From Fontibacillus phaseoli (GTDB lineage Bacteria > Bacillota > Bacilli > Paenibacillales > Paenibacillaceae): a DNA stretch of 64,000 nucleotides. The first letter of the stretch is position 1; each line of letters opens with the position of its first letter. The DNA is taken from positions 62,001 to 126,000 of the forward strand of contig NZ_QPJW01000009.1 in assembly GCF_003337355.1 (NCBI RefSeq), written 5' to 3'. The notes under the pieces were generated by a model. It was not told the DNA's origin. It did no database searches and worked only from the letters and a program-made list of their open reading frames with translations. Positions 35,875 through 45,227 of the stretch are shown piece by piece. A program made the position numbers and the translations under genes.

Positions 35875-38800
35875 GCCAATCTACCTCCTTCAGCGGACGG
35901 ATAATGGTCATCGTATCTCTCTGGTTTCCTGTCGGCCCGTAATAATTGAATCCGTAGCTCAGTTGGGAATAGCCGCCGATCATGTGAGTCGGCTTCAGAG
36001 TTATGCGCGTAACGCTGTTATGCGTGCCGCCCCGCTGCTTGGTGATGGAGGTGCCGGGAACGCCAAGCGTGCGGTCCTGCGCGTGATACATATACGCAAT
36101 CCCTTGAGGAATCCGGTAAGTCAGCACCGCTCTGGCCGCTACCACCCCGTTGCGGTTATAGACTTCGATCCAATCGTTATCCTTGATTCCGATGGATGCC
36201 CCGTCTTTTTCGTTCATCCAGACGACCTGCCAGCCGCGGAACAGCGTGGACATCTGGTTCGTGTCGGTGAACATCGTGTGAATCCCCCATTTTTGATGCG
36301 GGGTCAAGTAACGGATCGTCAAAGATTTGCCGTTGTTCGGCACTTCCTTTTCTCCCTTAAGAAAAGGAACATGGGCCAGCGGCGGCAAGTAAAGCGGCAG
36401 TCCTTCCCCGAAATCGAGCATCATCTCATGATCGAGATAGAAACTCTGCCTGCCGGTCAGGGTACGCCACGGAATGCCGTATTCCGTATTGAGCGTGAAC
36501 GGCGAGTAGCGGCGGTTATCCTTCTCGAGTCCGCTCCAGACCGGAGCGGAGATGGCCTGGCGAGGCTGCGCCGTTATATCCAGCAGCGTAAAGGCATCCT
36601 CCTCGCGGGGCTCCGCGATTTCCGCAAGCTGCTTGCCCGTCTTTCCCTCCATGGATCGCCAGCCTTCTACGGCCCGCTCTCCATTCGTCGCTCCCGACAT
36701 CAAGAGAATGGCCTCGATGGCCTGCCGGTCATAATATAGCTCGGGCTGACCTTTGCCGATGCCCTCGCGTTTGGAAATCCCCAGCCGGTCCTCCAATTGC
36801 CCGTACACCTTTTCGCCGGGAATTTTTACCCCCTTAGCTCCGTAACCCTTTTTAATATTGGGCCCGACCGTAATCATCTTCCCGTAAACATTAGGGTAAT
36901 CCCGTTCCACAAACTGAAAATGGGGCATGCTTATCCCCGGAACGGCCTCGCTTTCCCCGCTCCGCCAATCCCGGATCTTTCCGTAAACCTGAGCAATCTC
37001 GTCCGGACTATCATGCCCGAGCGGCGTCATGACGACATCCTCGCATACGGGAAGATGCTTCTCGGCCAATTCGGAGAAATATTTGGCGATTTCACGGAAG
37101 GCATCCCAGTCGCTTTTGCTTTGCCAAGGGGGCTCGATGGCCGGATTAAACGGATGGACAAAGGGATGCATGTCCGTGCTGCTCAAATCATACTTTTCGT
37201 ACCAGGTCGCAGCCGGAAGCACGATATCCGAGAACAGCCCGGTACTGGTCATCCTAAAGTCCATGCTGACGAACAAATCCGTCTTGCCTTCCGGAGGAAC
37301 CTCATCCGTTTCTACCGTTTCCGGCTGCCAGGAATGGCTCGGGTCGGTGAGCACCTGATTATCCGCGCCGATCAAATGCTTGGCGAAATACTCATGGCCT
37401 TTACCGCTGTCCCCCAGCAGGTTCGACCGCCAATTAAAGAAGACGCGCGGAAAATTGCGCGGATCGTTCGGGTGCTCGATCGACCAGTCCATCTCCCCTT
37501 CTTTAAGCATTCTTGCAACTTCTTGAGCCGCTTTATTGTCATCCGCGAATCCTTTATCCCGAACCTGCTTGGCCACATCGATGGAATTCTCGCTGAACTG
37601 CGGAAAGGACGGCAGCCAGCCCAATCTCACCGCCATCGCGTTCACGTCCGCGGGATGCATTTTGTTGAACCTTCCGCCCCATGGAGTCTGCTGTTCTTCA
37701 TTGACTCTTGTTTCATACCGGAACTGTTCCGTAGCGAAATAGAAGAACGAGGTCCCGTTCTGCAGCCGGGGCGGCTTGATCCAGTCGCCGGCGAATGCAA
37801 CCTGCTGCCAGCCTTCCAGCGGTCGGACCTTCTCTTGTCCCACATAATGGGCCCAGCCTCCGCCATTCACGCCCTGCGACCCCGTAAGCAGAACAAGGTT
37901 CAAAATCGACCGGTAAATTTGATCGCTGTGGTACCAATGGTTCGTCCCGCCGCCCATGGCAATCATCGATTTGCCGCCCGTGCGGGCCGCATTATCGGCG
38001 AACTCCCTGGCCACCTGGATGCAATGGGATTTTTTCACCCCCGTTATGGCTTCCTGCCAGGCCGGCGTATATGGCTTCATATCGTCATAATCGATGGGAT
38101 AGTCGCCCGGCAAATTCCGGGAAACGCCGGTATGGGCCATCATCAGGTCATATACCGTCGCTACCTTTATCAATTCGCCTGCGGCATCCCGCAAGTACTT
38201 GACCGGAACCCCCCGCTTAACCATAGCGCCTTCTTCTTCCGCAAAATAAGGAAAGTCAACGAGCGCCACTTCGTCCGCTTCATGGATAAAGGTCAATTGC
38301 GGATCGATGATTGTCCCGTCCGGTTTCTCCAGATCCAGATTCCACTTGCTGTCTTGATCCCAGCGGAAGCCCTGACTGCCGTTCGGAACTTCAGGGACAC
38401 CCGTTGCCGCATCCCATAGCACGGTTTTCCATTCAGCCAGTTCTACTGAGGATCCCAGATCCGATGCCCGCAAGAAGCGTCCGGAACGGAAACCGCCGGC
38501 TTGCTCATCCAGGATGACGAGAAACGGCAAATCGGTAAATTTCTTCACGTAATCCGTAAAATATGGGGTTGGCTGATCCACATAAAATTCCTTCAGGATG
38601 ACATGCGTCATCGCCATCGCCAGCGCAGCGTCGGTGCCTACCCGGGCAGGCAGCCAAATGTCCGCGAATTTCTCGTACTCGGAATAATCGGGACTGACGC
38701 CGACCACCTTCGTCCCGTTGTATCTTGCTTCTACCATGAAATGGGCGTCCGGAGATCGCGTCTGCGGGATATTCGTGCCCCAGATGATAAAATATTTGGT

Positions 38801-39547
38801 ATTGTACCAGTCCCCGCTCTCCGGCACGTCGGTTTGTTCACCCCAAACTTGCGGCGAAGCCGGAGGGAGATCCGCATACCAGTCATAAAAACTGAGAATC
38901 GTCCCTCCGATCAGGGACAAAAAGCGGGTACCCGCCGCATAACTGACCATGGACATGGCGGGAATCGGGCTGAAGCCCACCACCCGGTCGGGTCCGTATT
39001 TCTTGATCGTATGAATCGTGGCGCCGGCGATAATCTGGCAGACCGTATCCCAGTCTGCCCGTACAAATCCGCCTTTCCCTCTTGCCTTGACATATCTCTC
39101 CCGCTTTTGCGGATCGCTCACAATATTGTCCCAGGCCATGACCGGATCCTGTACCGCAGCCATTTCCTGCTGCCACATCTCGTATAGATCACCGCGGATA
39201 TAAGGGTACTTCACGCGAATCGGGCTGTAAGTGTACCAGGAGAAGCTGGCGCCGCGCGGACAGCCCCGCGGTTCGTATTCCGGGAAGTTCGCTCCCGTCG
39301 TCGGATAATCCGTCTTCTGCGTTTCCCAGGTGATGATCCCGTCCTTGACGAACACATTCCAGCTGCAGGATCCGGTACAGTTGACGCCGTGCGTCGATCT
39401 CACGACTTTGTCATGTTGCCAGCGTCCGCGGTACAATCCTTCCCAATCCCGGGACCTCGGGCTCTCCTCGGTCCAACCCTCATTGATCGCTTCGCCGCGC
39501 TTCAAATATTTCAGGGTTTCGAAGAGCCTGTTTTTTTTGTCGCTCAC
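35864..39547 (-). CDS. narG: Respiratory nitrate reductase alpha subunit NarG
   Basis: A 1227-aa molybdoenzyme, close to the usual length of about 1240. The FS0 cluster motif HGVNCTGSC (His plus Cys ligands) is near 53-61 with a further Cys in RGCPRGASF. YADLPPASPQVWGEQTD contains the Asp that ligates Mo in NarG. It reduces nitrate to nitrite in the cytoplasm with the bis-MGD cofactor. There is no Tat signal, as expected. The ATG overlaps the upstream stop as ATGA. Confidence 0.96.
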   Translation of the reverse strand: MSDKKNRLFETLKYLKRGEAINEGWTEESPRSRDWEGLYRGRWQHDKVVRSTHGVNCTGSCSWNVFVKDGIITWETQKTDYPTTGANFPEYEPRGCPRGASFSWYTYSPIRVKYPYIRGDLYEMWQQEMAAVQDPVMAWDNIVSDPQKRERYVKARGKGGFVRADWDTVCQIIAGATIHTIKKYGPDRVVGFSPIPAMSMVSYAAGTRFLSLIGGTILSFYDWYADLPPASPQVWGEQTDVPESGDWYNTKYFIIWGTNIPQTRSPDAHFMVEARYNGTKVVGVSPDYSEYEKFADIWLPARVGTDAALAMAMTHVILKEFYVDQPTPYFTDYVKKFTDLPFLVILDEQAGGFRSGRFLRASDLGSSVELAEWKTVLWDAATGVPEVPNGSQGFRWDQDSKWNLDLEKPDGTIIDPQLTFIHEADEVALVDFPYFAEEEGAMVKRGVPVKYLRDAAGELIKVATVYDLMMAHTGVSRNLPGDYPIDYDDMKPYTPAWQEAITGVKKSHCIQVAREFADNAARTGGKSMIAMGGGTNHWYHSDQIYRSILNLVLLTGSQGVNGGGWAHYVGQEKVRPLEGWQQVAFAGDWIKPPRLQNGTSFFYFATEQFRYETRVNEEQQTPWGGRFNKMHPADVNAMAVRLGWLPSFPQFSENSIDVAKQVRDKGFADDNKAAQEVARMLKEGEMDWSIEHPNDPRNFPRVFFNWRSNLLGDSGKGHEYFAKHLIGADNQVLTDPSHSWQPETVETDEVPPEGKTDLFVSMDFRMTSTGLFSDIVLPAATWYEKYDLSSTDMHPFVHPFNPAIEPPWQSKSDWDAFREIAKYFSELAEKHLPVCEDVVMTPLGHDSPDEIAQVYGKIRDWRSGESEAVPGISMPHFQFVERDYPNVYGKMITVGPNIKKGYGAKGVKIPGEKVYGQLEDRLGISKREGIGKGQPELYYDRQAIEAILLMSGATNGERAVEGWRSMEGKTGKQLAEIAEPREEDAFTLLDITAQPRQAISAPVWSGLEKDNRRYSPFTLNTEYGIPWRTLTGRQSFYLDHEMMLDFGEGLPLYLPPLAHVPFLKGEKEVPNNGKSLTIRYLTPHQKWGIHTMFTDTNQMSTLFRGWQVVWMNEKDGASIGIKDNDWIEVYNRNGVVAARAVLTYRIPQGIAYMYHAQDRTLGVPGTSITKQRGGTHNSVTRITLKPTHMIGGYSQLSYGFNYYGPTGNQRDTMTIIRPLKEVDWLED

Positions 39548-39822
39548 AGAGATGCTCCTTTCCCGCTTGGATTTGCCACAGGATTAAATCTTTCGCCCGT
39601 CAGCTTGAAGCTGCCCTTTCCTGCGTTCAGTTCTTCCCTAAAAACTTCCCATTCCGCAGCGTTGCATGCGGCAAGTATTAGCCGCTGAAGCTCGTTCAGA
39701 TCATCCATCCGGCCGATTTGTTCACGTACGCTACCCGGCACGGTTTCAAAGCGCATCTCCAACAAGGCCAACAAATCTTCCCGGTCATTCCGGACAAACC
39801 GTTCCATTTCCGCCTGATCCAT
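39544..39822 (-). CDS. Small nar-operon protein of unknown function
   Basis: A 92-aa protein starting MDQAEMERF behind GAGGTGGACG. The central text LLEMRFETVPGSVREQI followed by Leu-rich helices resembles the C-terminal helical segment seen in DUF4351/Rpn-type proteins, but this is weak. It is coupled to narG by a 4-base ATGA overlap, so it is made with NarG. Role unknown; perhaps assembly or regulation of the reductase. Confidence 0.6.
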   Translation of the reverse strand: MDQAEMERFVRNDREDLLALLEMRFETVPGSVREQIGRMDDLNELQRLILAACNAAEWEVFREELNAGKGSFKLTGERFNPVANPSGKGASL

Positions 39823-39872
39823 CACGTCCACCTCTTCCGTAAAGGAATTGTTAACTGCAATCTTCAAACCTA

Positions 39873-40205
39873 TCAGGACTTCATGATCTTAAAATAGTCG
39901 GAGATCAGCGTTTTCCGCATCCTTTCCGCCGCCTCACGGAAAAACGCCACTACTTCTTCATCACCCGCTTCAATGACCTGCCAGGAAAATCTCCGGCTGA
40001 GCAGCTGTCCCAAATCCTCGCCGAACCGCAAATTGAGAGTTAATCCCTGTTCATCAGCACGGCCTCCCGCCTTAACGTCATAAGGATGAAGATGCAATGC
40101 CTGCAGTTCCCTGGCCAGCAATTGGTAAAGTCTCGGTTCCACCGCAGGCAAAGGCTTGTCCGGTAACATAGCCGCAAGCGCATATGGATCATTAATGATG
40201 GTCAT
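39873..40205 (-). CDS. Nar-operon protein of unknown function
   Basis: A 110-aa protein from the ATG at 40205 (MTIINDPYALAAML), which follows GAGGGGGTG and overlaps the end of the hemerythrin gene. It is soluble and alpha/beta, with LYQLLARELQALHLHPYDVK and a C-terminal helix ending ISDYFKIMKS. No cysteines. Family not recognised. Confidence 0.6.
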   Translation of the reverse strand: MTIINDPYALAAMLPDKPLPAVEPRLYQLLARELQALHLHPYDVKAGGRADEQGLTLNLRFGEDLGQLLSRRFSWQVIEAGDEEVVAFFREAAERMRKTLISDYFKIMKS

Positions 40206-40635
40206 GGAGCACCCCCTCGATTTCCTTTTCCAGCATCTCCATCTCATCCCGGTTATGAAGCTGGTCAATAACGATCAGCGCTTGAAACCGGTAAAGAATT
40301 TCTTCGGATACCTCGCCACCGGCCAGCAGTAGCCTGATCTCCTGAACGGTTTGCCTCAGCAGATCATGGTCCCTGGTCAAAGAAATAATGACGGGCTGAA
40401 GCTCCGGTTTGAGGTTTACTGCTTCCACGTATAACCCTTCTTCTTCACTCAATGCATGCTGCAGCGTGCGCGTTTCCCAGTGTTCCAAAGTGATGTAGGC
40501 AAGCTCCAACGATTTCTCCCGTTCTCCTTGTCTAAGGGACTTTCCGAAGAGTTCCGTCAGTTCTCTGGCTTCCTCCAGTGCAGCCTCATGAATGGAAGTA
40601 TGGCTGTCCACGTTTTTCAGTGCAGGTCCCGACAT
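40192..40635 (-). CDS. Hemerythrin-like (HHE) protein of the nar operon
   Basis: A 147-aa four-helix protein. Candidate di-iron ligands in HHE order: His in LEHWE, His/Glu in LQHALSEEEGLY, His in TRDHDLLR, and His/Glu in QLHNRDEMEML. The C terminus is His-rich (LHDHH). Hemerythrin-like proteins bind O2 or NO, or repair iron centres. Placement between narK and narG suggests NO sensing, NO scavenging or iron-centre maintenance during nitrate respiration. These roles are inferred. Confidence 0.7.
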   Translation of the reverse strand: MSGPALKNVDSHTSIHEAALEEARELTELFGKSLRQGEREKSLELAYITLEHWETRTLQHALSEEEGLYVEAVNLKPELQPVIISLTRDHDLLRQTVQEIRLLLAGGEVSEEILYRFQALIVIDQLHNRDEMEMLEKEIEGVLHDHH

Positions 40636-40658
40636 GAATTCACTTCCCCTCTCCTCGA

Positions 40659-42209
40659 TTATGGTTTTTTGTCCGGGTGTTCTAACGGCACGGTGTCTAT
40701 ATCCGATGCAAGGACGGAATCGGCCTGCGACACATCGCTGAATATCGCAACATAATGCCTGACGCCGCCCTGATCATCTCCAAGCGCAGTAACCGAGAGC
40801 CATTCACGGTAGACTTCTCCGTTCGCCCTGCGGTTAACGATCTCTCCTTGCCACTTTCCGGTATCCTTCAAGGTATTCCAGAAAGTGTCATAGAAAGCTT
40901 TCTCATGATAACCGGAACTCAGCAGGTTCGGATTTTTGCCGATGACTTGCTCCTTGGCGTACCCGGTAACTTTGGTAAATGCGTCGTTTACCGTTTGGAT
41001 CACTCCCTTCGTGTCCGTGACCATCACGGCATCCGCCGTGGATCTGATAATGTCGGCGGCAAACTCCAATTTGTTGTTGAAAAATACCCAAAGCACTAGT
41101 ATCAGGCTGGCGAGCGAAGCTTCGGACAAAGCCATAAATCCGATGGCATAATGACCCGTCCAATCGAACAGCAAGGTAAGTAACAGCGGGGGAAAGAAAC
41201 CGCCTATCCCCCCGGCCGCAGACACAATCCCGCTTGCAATCCCTCCCTGCTTGGCGAAATAAAGTGGCACCAGCTTAAACACGGCGCCGTTTCCGATCCC
41301 TGCGCATATGGCCACTACGAAGCAACCGGCAGTGAAGAGCGGCATCGTTAATCCGAAGGACAGCAACACTCCCGATAAAGTCAGCCCTGCGAACACGAAC
41401 ATCAGCACGATAAACGGATTGGTTTTGTCGGACAAGATACCGCCGACCGGGCGAAGAAACGTCGCCAAAGCGATAAAACCCGCCGTCCTCAGACCCGCGT
41501 CCACTTTATCAAGGTCGAAATAACTAACAAGGAAGCCGGGGAGGTAAATCGTAAAGGCCACGAAAGAACCGAAAGTAATAAAATAAAAAATACTGAAAAA
41601 CCACAATTTCCGGTTCCAGTAAACCTGTTTGAACTGACTGATCCAGGAACTGCGGACCCTCTCTTCATGCCGGTCGCCAAACAGTAAATTAAGCAATGCA
41701 AATAAAGCCAGCAAAACAAGAAACCAGGCTACGGCCCGTTCCCATCCGAGCGCATCAGCCAGCAACGGTGCTCCGAACGTGGAGATCGCGGTCCCGAGGT
41801 TACCGATTCCGTATACCCCGTTGACGGTTCCCTGTTTTTCCTTGGGATAATATTTCGGCAGAGACGTTACCCCGATTGAAAAGGTCGCCCCGCCAATCCC
41901 GAGAAAGAAGCCGCTGATGGCCAGATCAAGAAATGAATCCGCCCGGCTCAAATAAAACACCGGCACCAATAAAATGATGAAACTGAGACTATTCATCATC
42001 CTTGAGCCGTACCGGTTGGTTAGAAAACCTGCGGGAATTCGCAACAAGGAGCCCAAAATAACGGGAATGGCCGTCGACCAGGCCCTTTGCCCCGAGCTCA
42101 GCGGAATATCCAGGCTTATGTACGTAATCAGCGAGGAAATCAACACCCAGGCCATGAAGGAAACGACCAGACTTAAGGTTTGAAGAGGCAATTGTAATTT
42201 TCTGACCAT
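40659..42209 (-). CDS. narK: NarK nitrate/nitrite MFS transporter fused to a C-terminal PAS domain
   Basis: A 516-aa protein. Residues 1-395 are a 12-helix major facilitator of the NarK type: GIGNLG and SAAGGIGG fall where the nitrate signature Gly motifs lie. Residues about 398-500 are a PAS/PAC domain: AADIIRSTADAVMVTDTKG, VTGYAKEQVIG, and a WQGEIVNRRANGEVY strand region ending in VAIFSDVS. A tail of about 25 residues follows. The C-terminal fusion lies on the cytoplasmic side and could sense redox or ligand state and gate transport or signal. First gene of the nar transcript, behind TTGGAGG. Confidence 0.88.
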   Translation of the reverse strand: MVRKLQLPLQTLSLVVSFMAWVLISSLITYISLDIPLSSGQRAWSTAIPVILGSLLRIPAGFLTNRYGSRMMNSLSFIILLVPVFYLSRADSFLDLAISGFFLGIGGATFSIGVTSLPKYYPKEKQGTVNGVYGIGNLGTAISTFGAPLLADALGWERAVAWFLVLLALFALLNLLFGDRHEERVRSSWISQFKQVYWNRKLWFFSIFYFITFGSFVAFTIYLPGFLVSYFDLDKVDAGLRTAGFIALATFLRPVGGILSDKTNPFIVLMFVFAGLTLSGVLLSFGLTMPLFTAGCFVVAICAGIGNGAVFKLVPLYFAKQGGIASGIVSAAGGIGGFFPPLLLTLLFDWTGHYAIGFMALSEASLASLILVLWVFFNNKLEFAADIIRSTADAVMVTDTKGVIQTVNDAFTKVTGYAKEQVIGKNPNLLSSGYHEKAFYDTFWNTLKDTGKWQGEIVNRRANGEVYREWLSVTALGDDQGGVRHYVAIFSDVSQADSVLASDIDTVPLEHPDKKP

Positions 42210-42300
42210 TTTATACCTCCAATGGTGAGTGTTTCTTTTATTACCATACCCGTTCCCTCAAATTTAAACCGTTTCCTGAAACTTAGGGGAAGACATGCCT

Positions 42301-42313
42301 GGGATAATATCCC
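42301..42313. promoter_or_regulatory. Perfect palindrome upstream of narK
   Basis: GGGATA-A-TATCCC, a 6-1-6 perfect inverted repeat about 90 bp upstream of the narK start. It may be an operator. I found no FNR-type TGTGA-N6-TCACA site here. The arms resemble NreC-type GGG/CCC sites but the spacing differs. Confidence 0.4.
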
Positions 42314-42384
42314 TATTCTTCGCAATCTGGCTGCAAATATACTACTTTTGGCACCCTTTCGACTTTTATGTCCTATGCCCGCTC

Positions 42385-42412
42385 ACATATCAGGAGTCCC
42401 CGTGAATATACT
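42385..42412 (+). promoter_or_regulatory. Candidate sigma-E promoter of yhbH-spoVR
   Basis: ACATATC, 13 bases, AATATACT, close to the sigma-E -35 and -10 consensus. It lies about 55 bp upstream of yhbH. Homologues in Bacillus subtilis are sigma-E dependent. Confidence 0.4.
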
Positions 42413-42466
42413 TTATTTACAACTACTCTCGCCGTTCAACCAAGCCAATTGGGGAGGTGCTTATCA

Positions 42467-43633
42467 TTGTCATCGTTTGATCCTAACAAAGTAAGTTTCT
42501 TGGTATCGAAAGAAGACTGGTCGCTGCACCGCAAGGGCTATCAGGATCAGCAGCGCCACCAGGAGAAAGTACGGGAAGTCATCAAGCAGAACCTTCCCGA
42601 CCTAGTCACGGAAGAGAACATCATCATGTCGGATGGAAAACAGATCATCAAGGTCCCCCTTCGGAATTTGGAGGAGTACCGATTCATTCATAATTTTCAG
42701 AAGCAAAAGCATGTCGGTCAGGGTGACGGGGACAGCGAAGTGGGAGATGTGCTTGCGCAGGAGAGCCCCAAGGATCCGGGCAAAGGCGGAAAAGCGGGAG
42801 ATCAGCCGGGAAGCGATGTCGTCGAGGCGGAAATCAGTATCGAAGATTTGGAAGATCTGCTGTTCGATGAGCTGGAGCTTCCTTTTATCGAAGATAAAGA
42901 CAAGGAAGAAATCGAAACCGTCTCCTTCCGGTTCAACGATATCCGTAAAAAAGGGCTGATGTCCAATATCGATAAGAAACGTACCATTCTTGAAAATCTC
43001 AGACGCAACGCCACTACGGGCTTACCCGGCATCCACGGCATATCCCCCGACGATCTTCGCTATAAAACCTGGGAGGATGTACGCATCCCGAAGTCGAATG
43101 CGGTCATTATTGCGATGATGGATACGAGCGGGAGTATGGGGGCCTTTGAAAAATACTGCGCCCGCAGTTTTTTCTTCTGGATGACGCGGTTTCTGCGGCG
43201 GCAATACGAGAAGGTGGAGATTGTTTTCCTCGCCCATCATACGGAAGCCAAAGAAGTCAGCGAGCAGGATTTCTTTACCCGCGGGGAAAGCGGAGGCACG
43301 ATCTGCTCCTCGGTCTATCAGAAAGCGCTGGAAATTATCGATGCCCGTTATCCCCCTTCCAGCTACAATATTTATCCCTTCCATTTCTCCGACGGAGATA
43401 ATTTGACTTCCGACAATGAGCGCTGCATCCGACTGATCGGCGAACTGCTGAACCGTTGCAACTTGTTCGGTTACGGCGAAGTGAACCAGTATAACCGGGG
43501 CAGTACGCTAATGTCCGCTTACCGTAATTTGAAGCAGGACCGGTTCATATACTATGTCATTAAGGAAAAGGGCGAAGTGTACAACGCGCTGAAACGGTTT
43601 TTTCACAAACGGGAAAAGGGGGCGCTATCGTGA
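42467..43633 (+). CDS. yhbH: Sporulation protein YhbH (DUF444, von Willebrand-A-like)
   Basis: A 388-aa protein. The start is TTG at 42467, nine bases after GGGGAGG; the upstream frame (starts at 42368) precedes that site. The MIDAS-like DTSGSMG and the preceding [12 protein letters not shown] mark the vWA-like DUF444 fold. An acidic Gly-rich linker lies near 90-115. YhbH/YeaH works with the kinase PrkA/YeaG and with SpoVR/YcgB. Its stop overlaps spoVR by four bases. Its targets are unknown. Confidence 0.9.
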   Translation: MSSFDPNKVSFLVSKEDWSLHRKGYQDQQRHQEKVREVIKQNLPDLVTEENIIMSDGKQIIKVPLRNLEEYRFIHNFQKQKHVGQGDGDSEVGDVLAQESPKDPGKGGKAGDQPGSDVVEAEISIEDLEDLLFDELELPFIEDKDKEEIETVSFRFNDIRKKGLMSNIDKKRTILENLRRNATTGLPGIHGISPDDLRYKTWEDVRIPKSNAVIIAMMDTSGSMGAFEKYCARSFFFWMTRFLRRQYEKVEIVFLAHHTEAKEVSEQDFFTRGESGGTICSSVYQKALEIIDARYPPSSYNIYPFHFSDGDNLTSDNERCIRLIGELLNRCNLFGYGEVNQYNRGSTLMSAYRNLKQDRFIYYVIKEKGEVYNALKRFFHKREKGALS

Positions 43634-45075
43634 CGAGTGAACTCTCGCAGCTCGAATATGCCATCGCGGAAATCATGGAGATCGCGGACGGTTTCGGACT
43701 GGACTATTATCCGATGCGTTACGAAATTTGCCCGGCCGACATCATCTACACGTTTGGGGCTTACGGTATGCCAACCCGTTTTTCGCACTGGAGCTTCGGC
43801 AAAATGTTCAATAAAATGAAGATGCAATACGACTTCGGGCTAAGTAAAATCTATGAGCTGGTCATTAACTCGAATCCGTGCTATGCGTTCCTCCTGGAAG
43901 GCAATTCCCTGATTCAGAACAAGCTGATCGTGGCTCATGTCCTGGCCCATTGCGATTTTTTTAAAAATAATATGCGCTTTAGCAGTACAAACCGCGATAT
44001 GGTGGAAAGCATGTCCGCCACCGCCGAACGGATCAGCCATTATGAACTGCTGTACGGCGCCGATATCGTCGAGGCTTTTATCGACTCGGTGTTGGGGATT
44101 CAGGAGCATGTGGACCAGCAACTGATTAAACCTATGCGTTACGATAAACGAAGACAAACGGAAGAGAAGCTTCGCCGGGCGAAAGAGTCGCGGCAAGGGC
44201 CGTTCCAGGGCGGACAATATGATGACTTATGGGCGCTCGATACAGCAGCCGAAGGTGGTAAAGCCAAAGAATCGAAACCGGATTCCTTTGGCCTTTTCCC
44301 GCCGGAGCCCGAAAAAGACGTCGTCTGGTTTATCCAGGAATATTCGGAAACCCTGGAAGACTGGCAGCGGGATATCATGAGCATGCTGCGCGAGGAAATG
44401 CTGTATTTCTGGCCGCAGATGGAGACGAAGATCATGAATGAGGGCTGGGCTTCCTACTGGCATCAGCGCATCCTGCGCGAACTTGATTTGACCAGCGAGG
44501 AAACGATCGAATTCGCGAAGCTGAATTCATCGGTCGTTCAACCGTCCCGCCAAAGCCTGAACCCGTATTATCTGGGGCTGAAAATATTCGAGGATATCGA
44601 GCGGCGCTGGGACCATCCAACGGAAGAAGAAATAACCCGGTTCGGACGGGAGCCGGGTAAGGGACGGGATAAAATCTTCGAGGTCCGCGAACTCGACTCC
44701 GATATTTCCTTCCTCCGCAGTTATTTGACGAAAGATCTGGTCCGCGAGCTGGATCTGTATATTTTCGAAAAGCAGGGTCCGGAATGGAAAATTACCGACA
44801 AAGCCTGGGAAAACATCCGCGACCAGTTAGTCGCTTCCCGCGTCAATGGCGGCTCCCCTTATATCGTCGTCAAAGACGGAGATTACCAGCGGGGCGGAGA
44901 GCTGCTGCTGAGACATCAGTACGAAGGGATCGAACTGGATCTCAAGTATCTGGAGCGCACGCTGCCTTACGTTTTCCGGCTTTGGGGCAGACCGGTCCAC
45001 CTGGAGACCGTCGTGGAAGATAAGACCGCCCTGTTCAGCTATGACGGGGAAAAGCATTACCGGAAAATACTTTGA
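43630..45075 (+). CDS. spoVR: SpoVR family stage V sporulation protein
   Basis: A 481-aa protein. [18 protein letters not shown] and [12 protein letters not shown] near the N terminus, [11 protein letters not shown], and [26 protein letters not shown] (seen as YFWPQME and NEGWASYWH) are hallmarks of SpoVR, needed for spore cortex formation. GTG start, overlapping yhbH as GTGA. The usual partner kinase PrkA is 2.7 kb downstream on the other strand. Confidence 0.93.
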   Translation: MTSELSQLEYAIAEIMEIADGFGLDYYPMRYEICPADIIYTFGAYGMPTRFSHWSFGKMFNKMKMQYDFGLSKIYELVINSNPCYAFLLEGNSLIQNKLIVAHVLAHCDFFKNNMRFSSTNRDMVESMSATAERISHYELLYGADIVEAFIDSVLGIQEHVDQQLIKPMRYDKRRQTEEKLRRAKESRQGPFQGGQYDDLWALDTAAEGGKAKESKPDSFGLFPPEPEKDVVWFIQEYSETLEDWQRDIMSMLREEMLYFWPQMETKIMNEGWASYWHQRILRELDLTSEETIEFAKLNSSVVQPSRQSLNPYYLGLKIFEDIERRWDHPTEEEITRFGREPGKGRDKIFEVRELDSDISFLRSYLTKDLVRELDLYIFEKQGPEWKITDKAWENIRDQLVASRVNGGSPYIVVKDGDYQRGGELLLRHQYEGIELDLKYLERTLPYVFRLWGRPVHLETVVEDKTALFSYDGEKHYRKIL

Positions 45076-45092
45076 TCGTATCCTGTTTCGAG

Positions 45093-45133
45093 AAGACTCT
45101 CCGTCGGCCGGAAGGGTGGCGGGGTGTCTTTTT
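45093..45133 (+). terminator. Terminator of yhbH-spoVR
   Basis: AAGACTCTCC pairs imperfectly with GGGGTGTCTT across a GC-rich loop, then TTTTT. Confidence 0.6.
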
Positions 45134-45227
45134 CAGATCTACGTTTTAACGTTAGCGTCCGATGGATCGTTATTTGTTATAATATGATCAGTTGTTTGGA
45201 TTACATTCATTGCACAGGAGGCTATAT

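Noticed and set aside
36797-38419. 540-codon frame opposite narG
   Set aside because: NarG is certain from its motifs and length; this frame is antisense with no family features.
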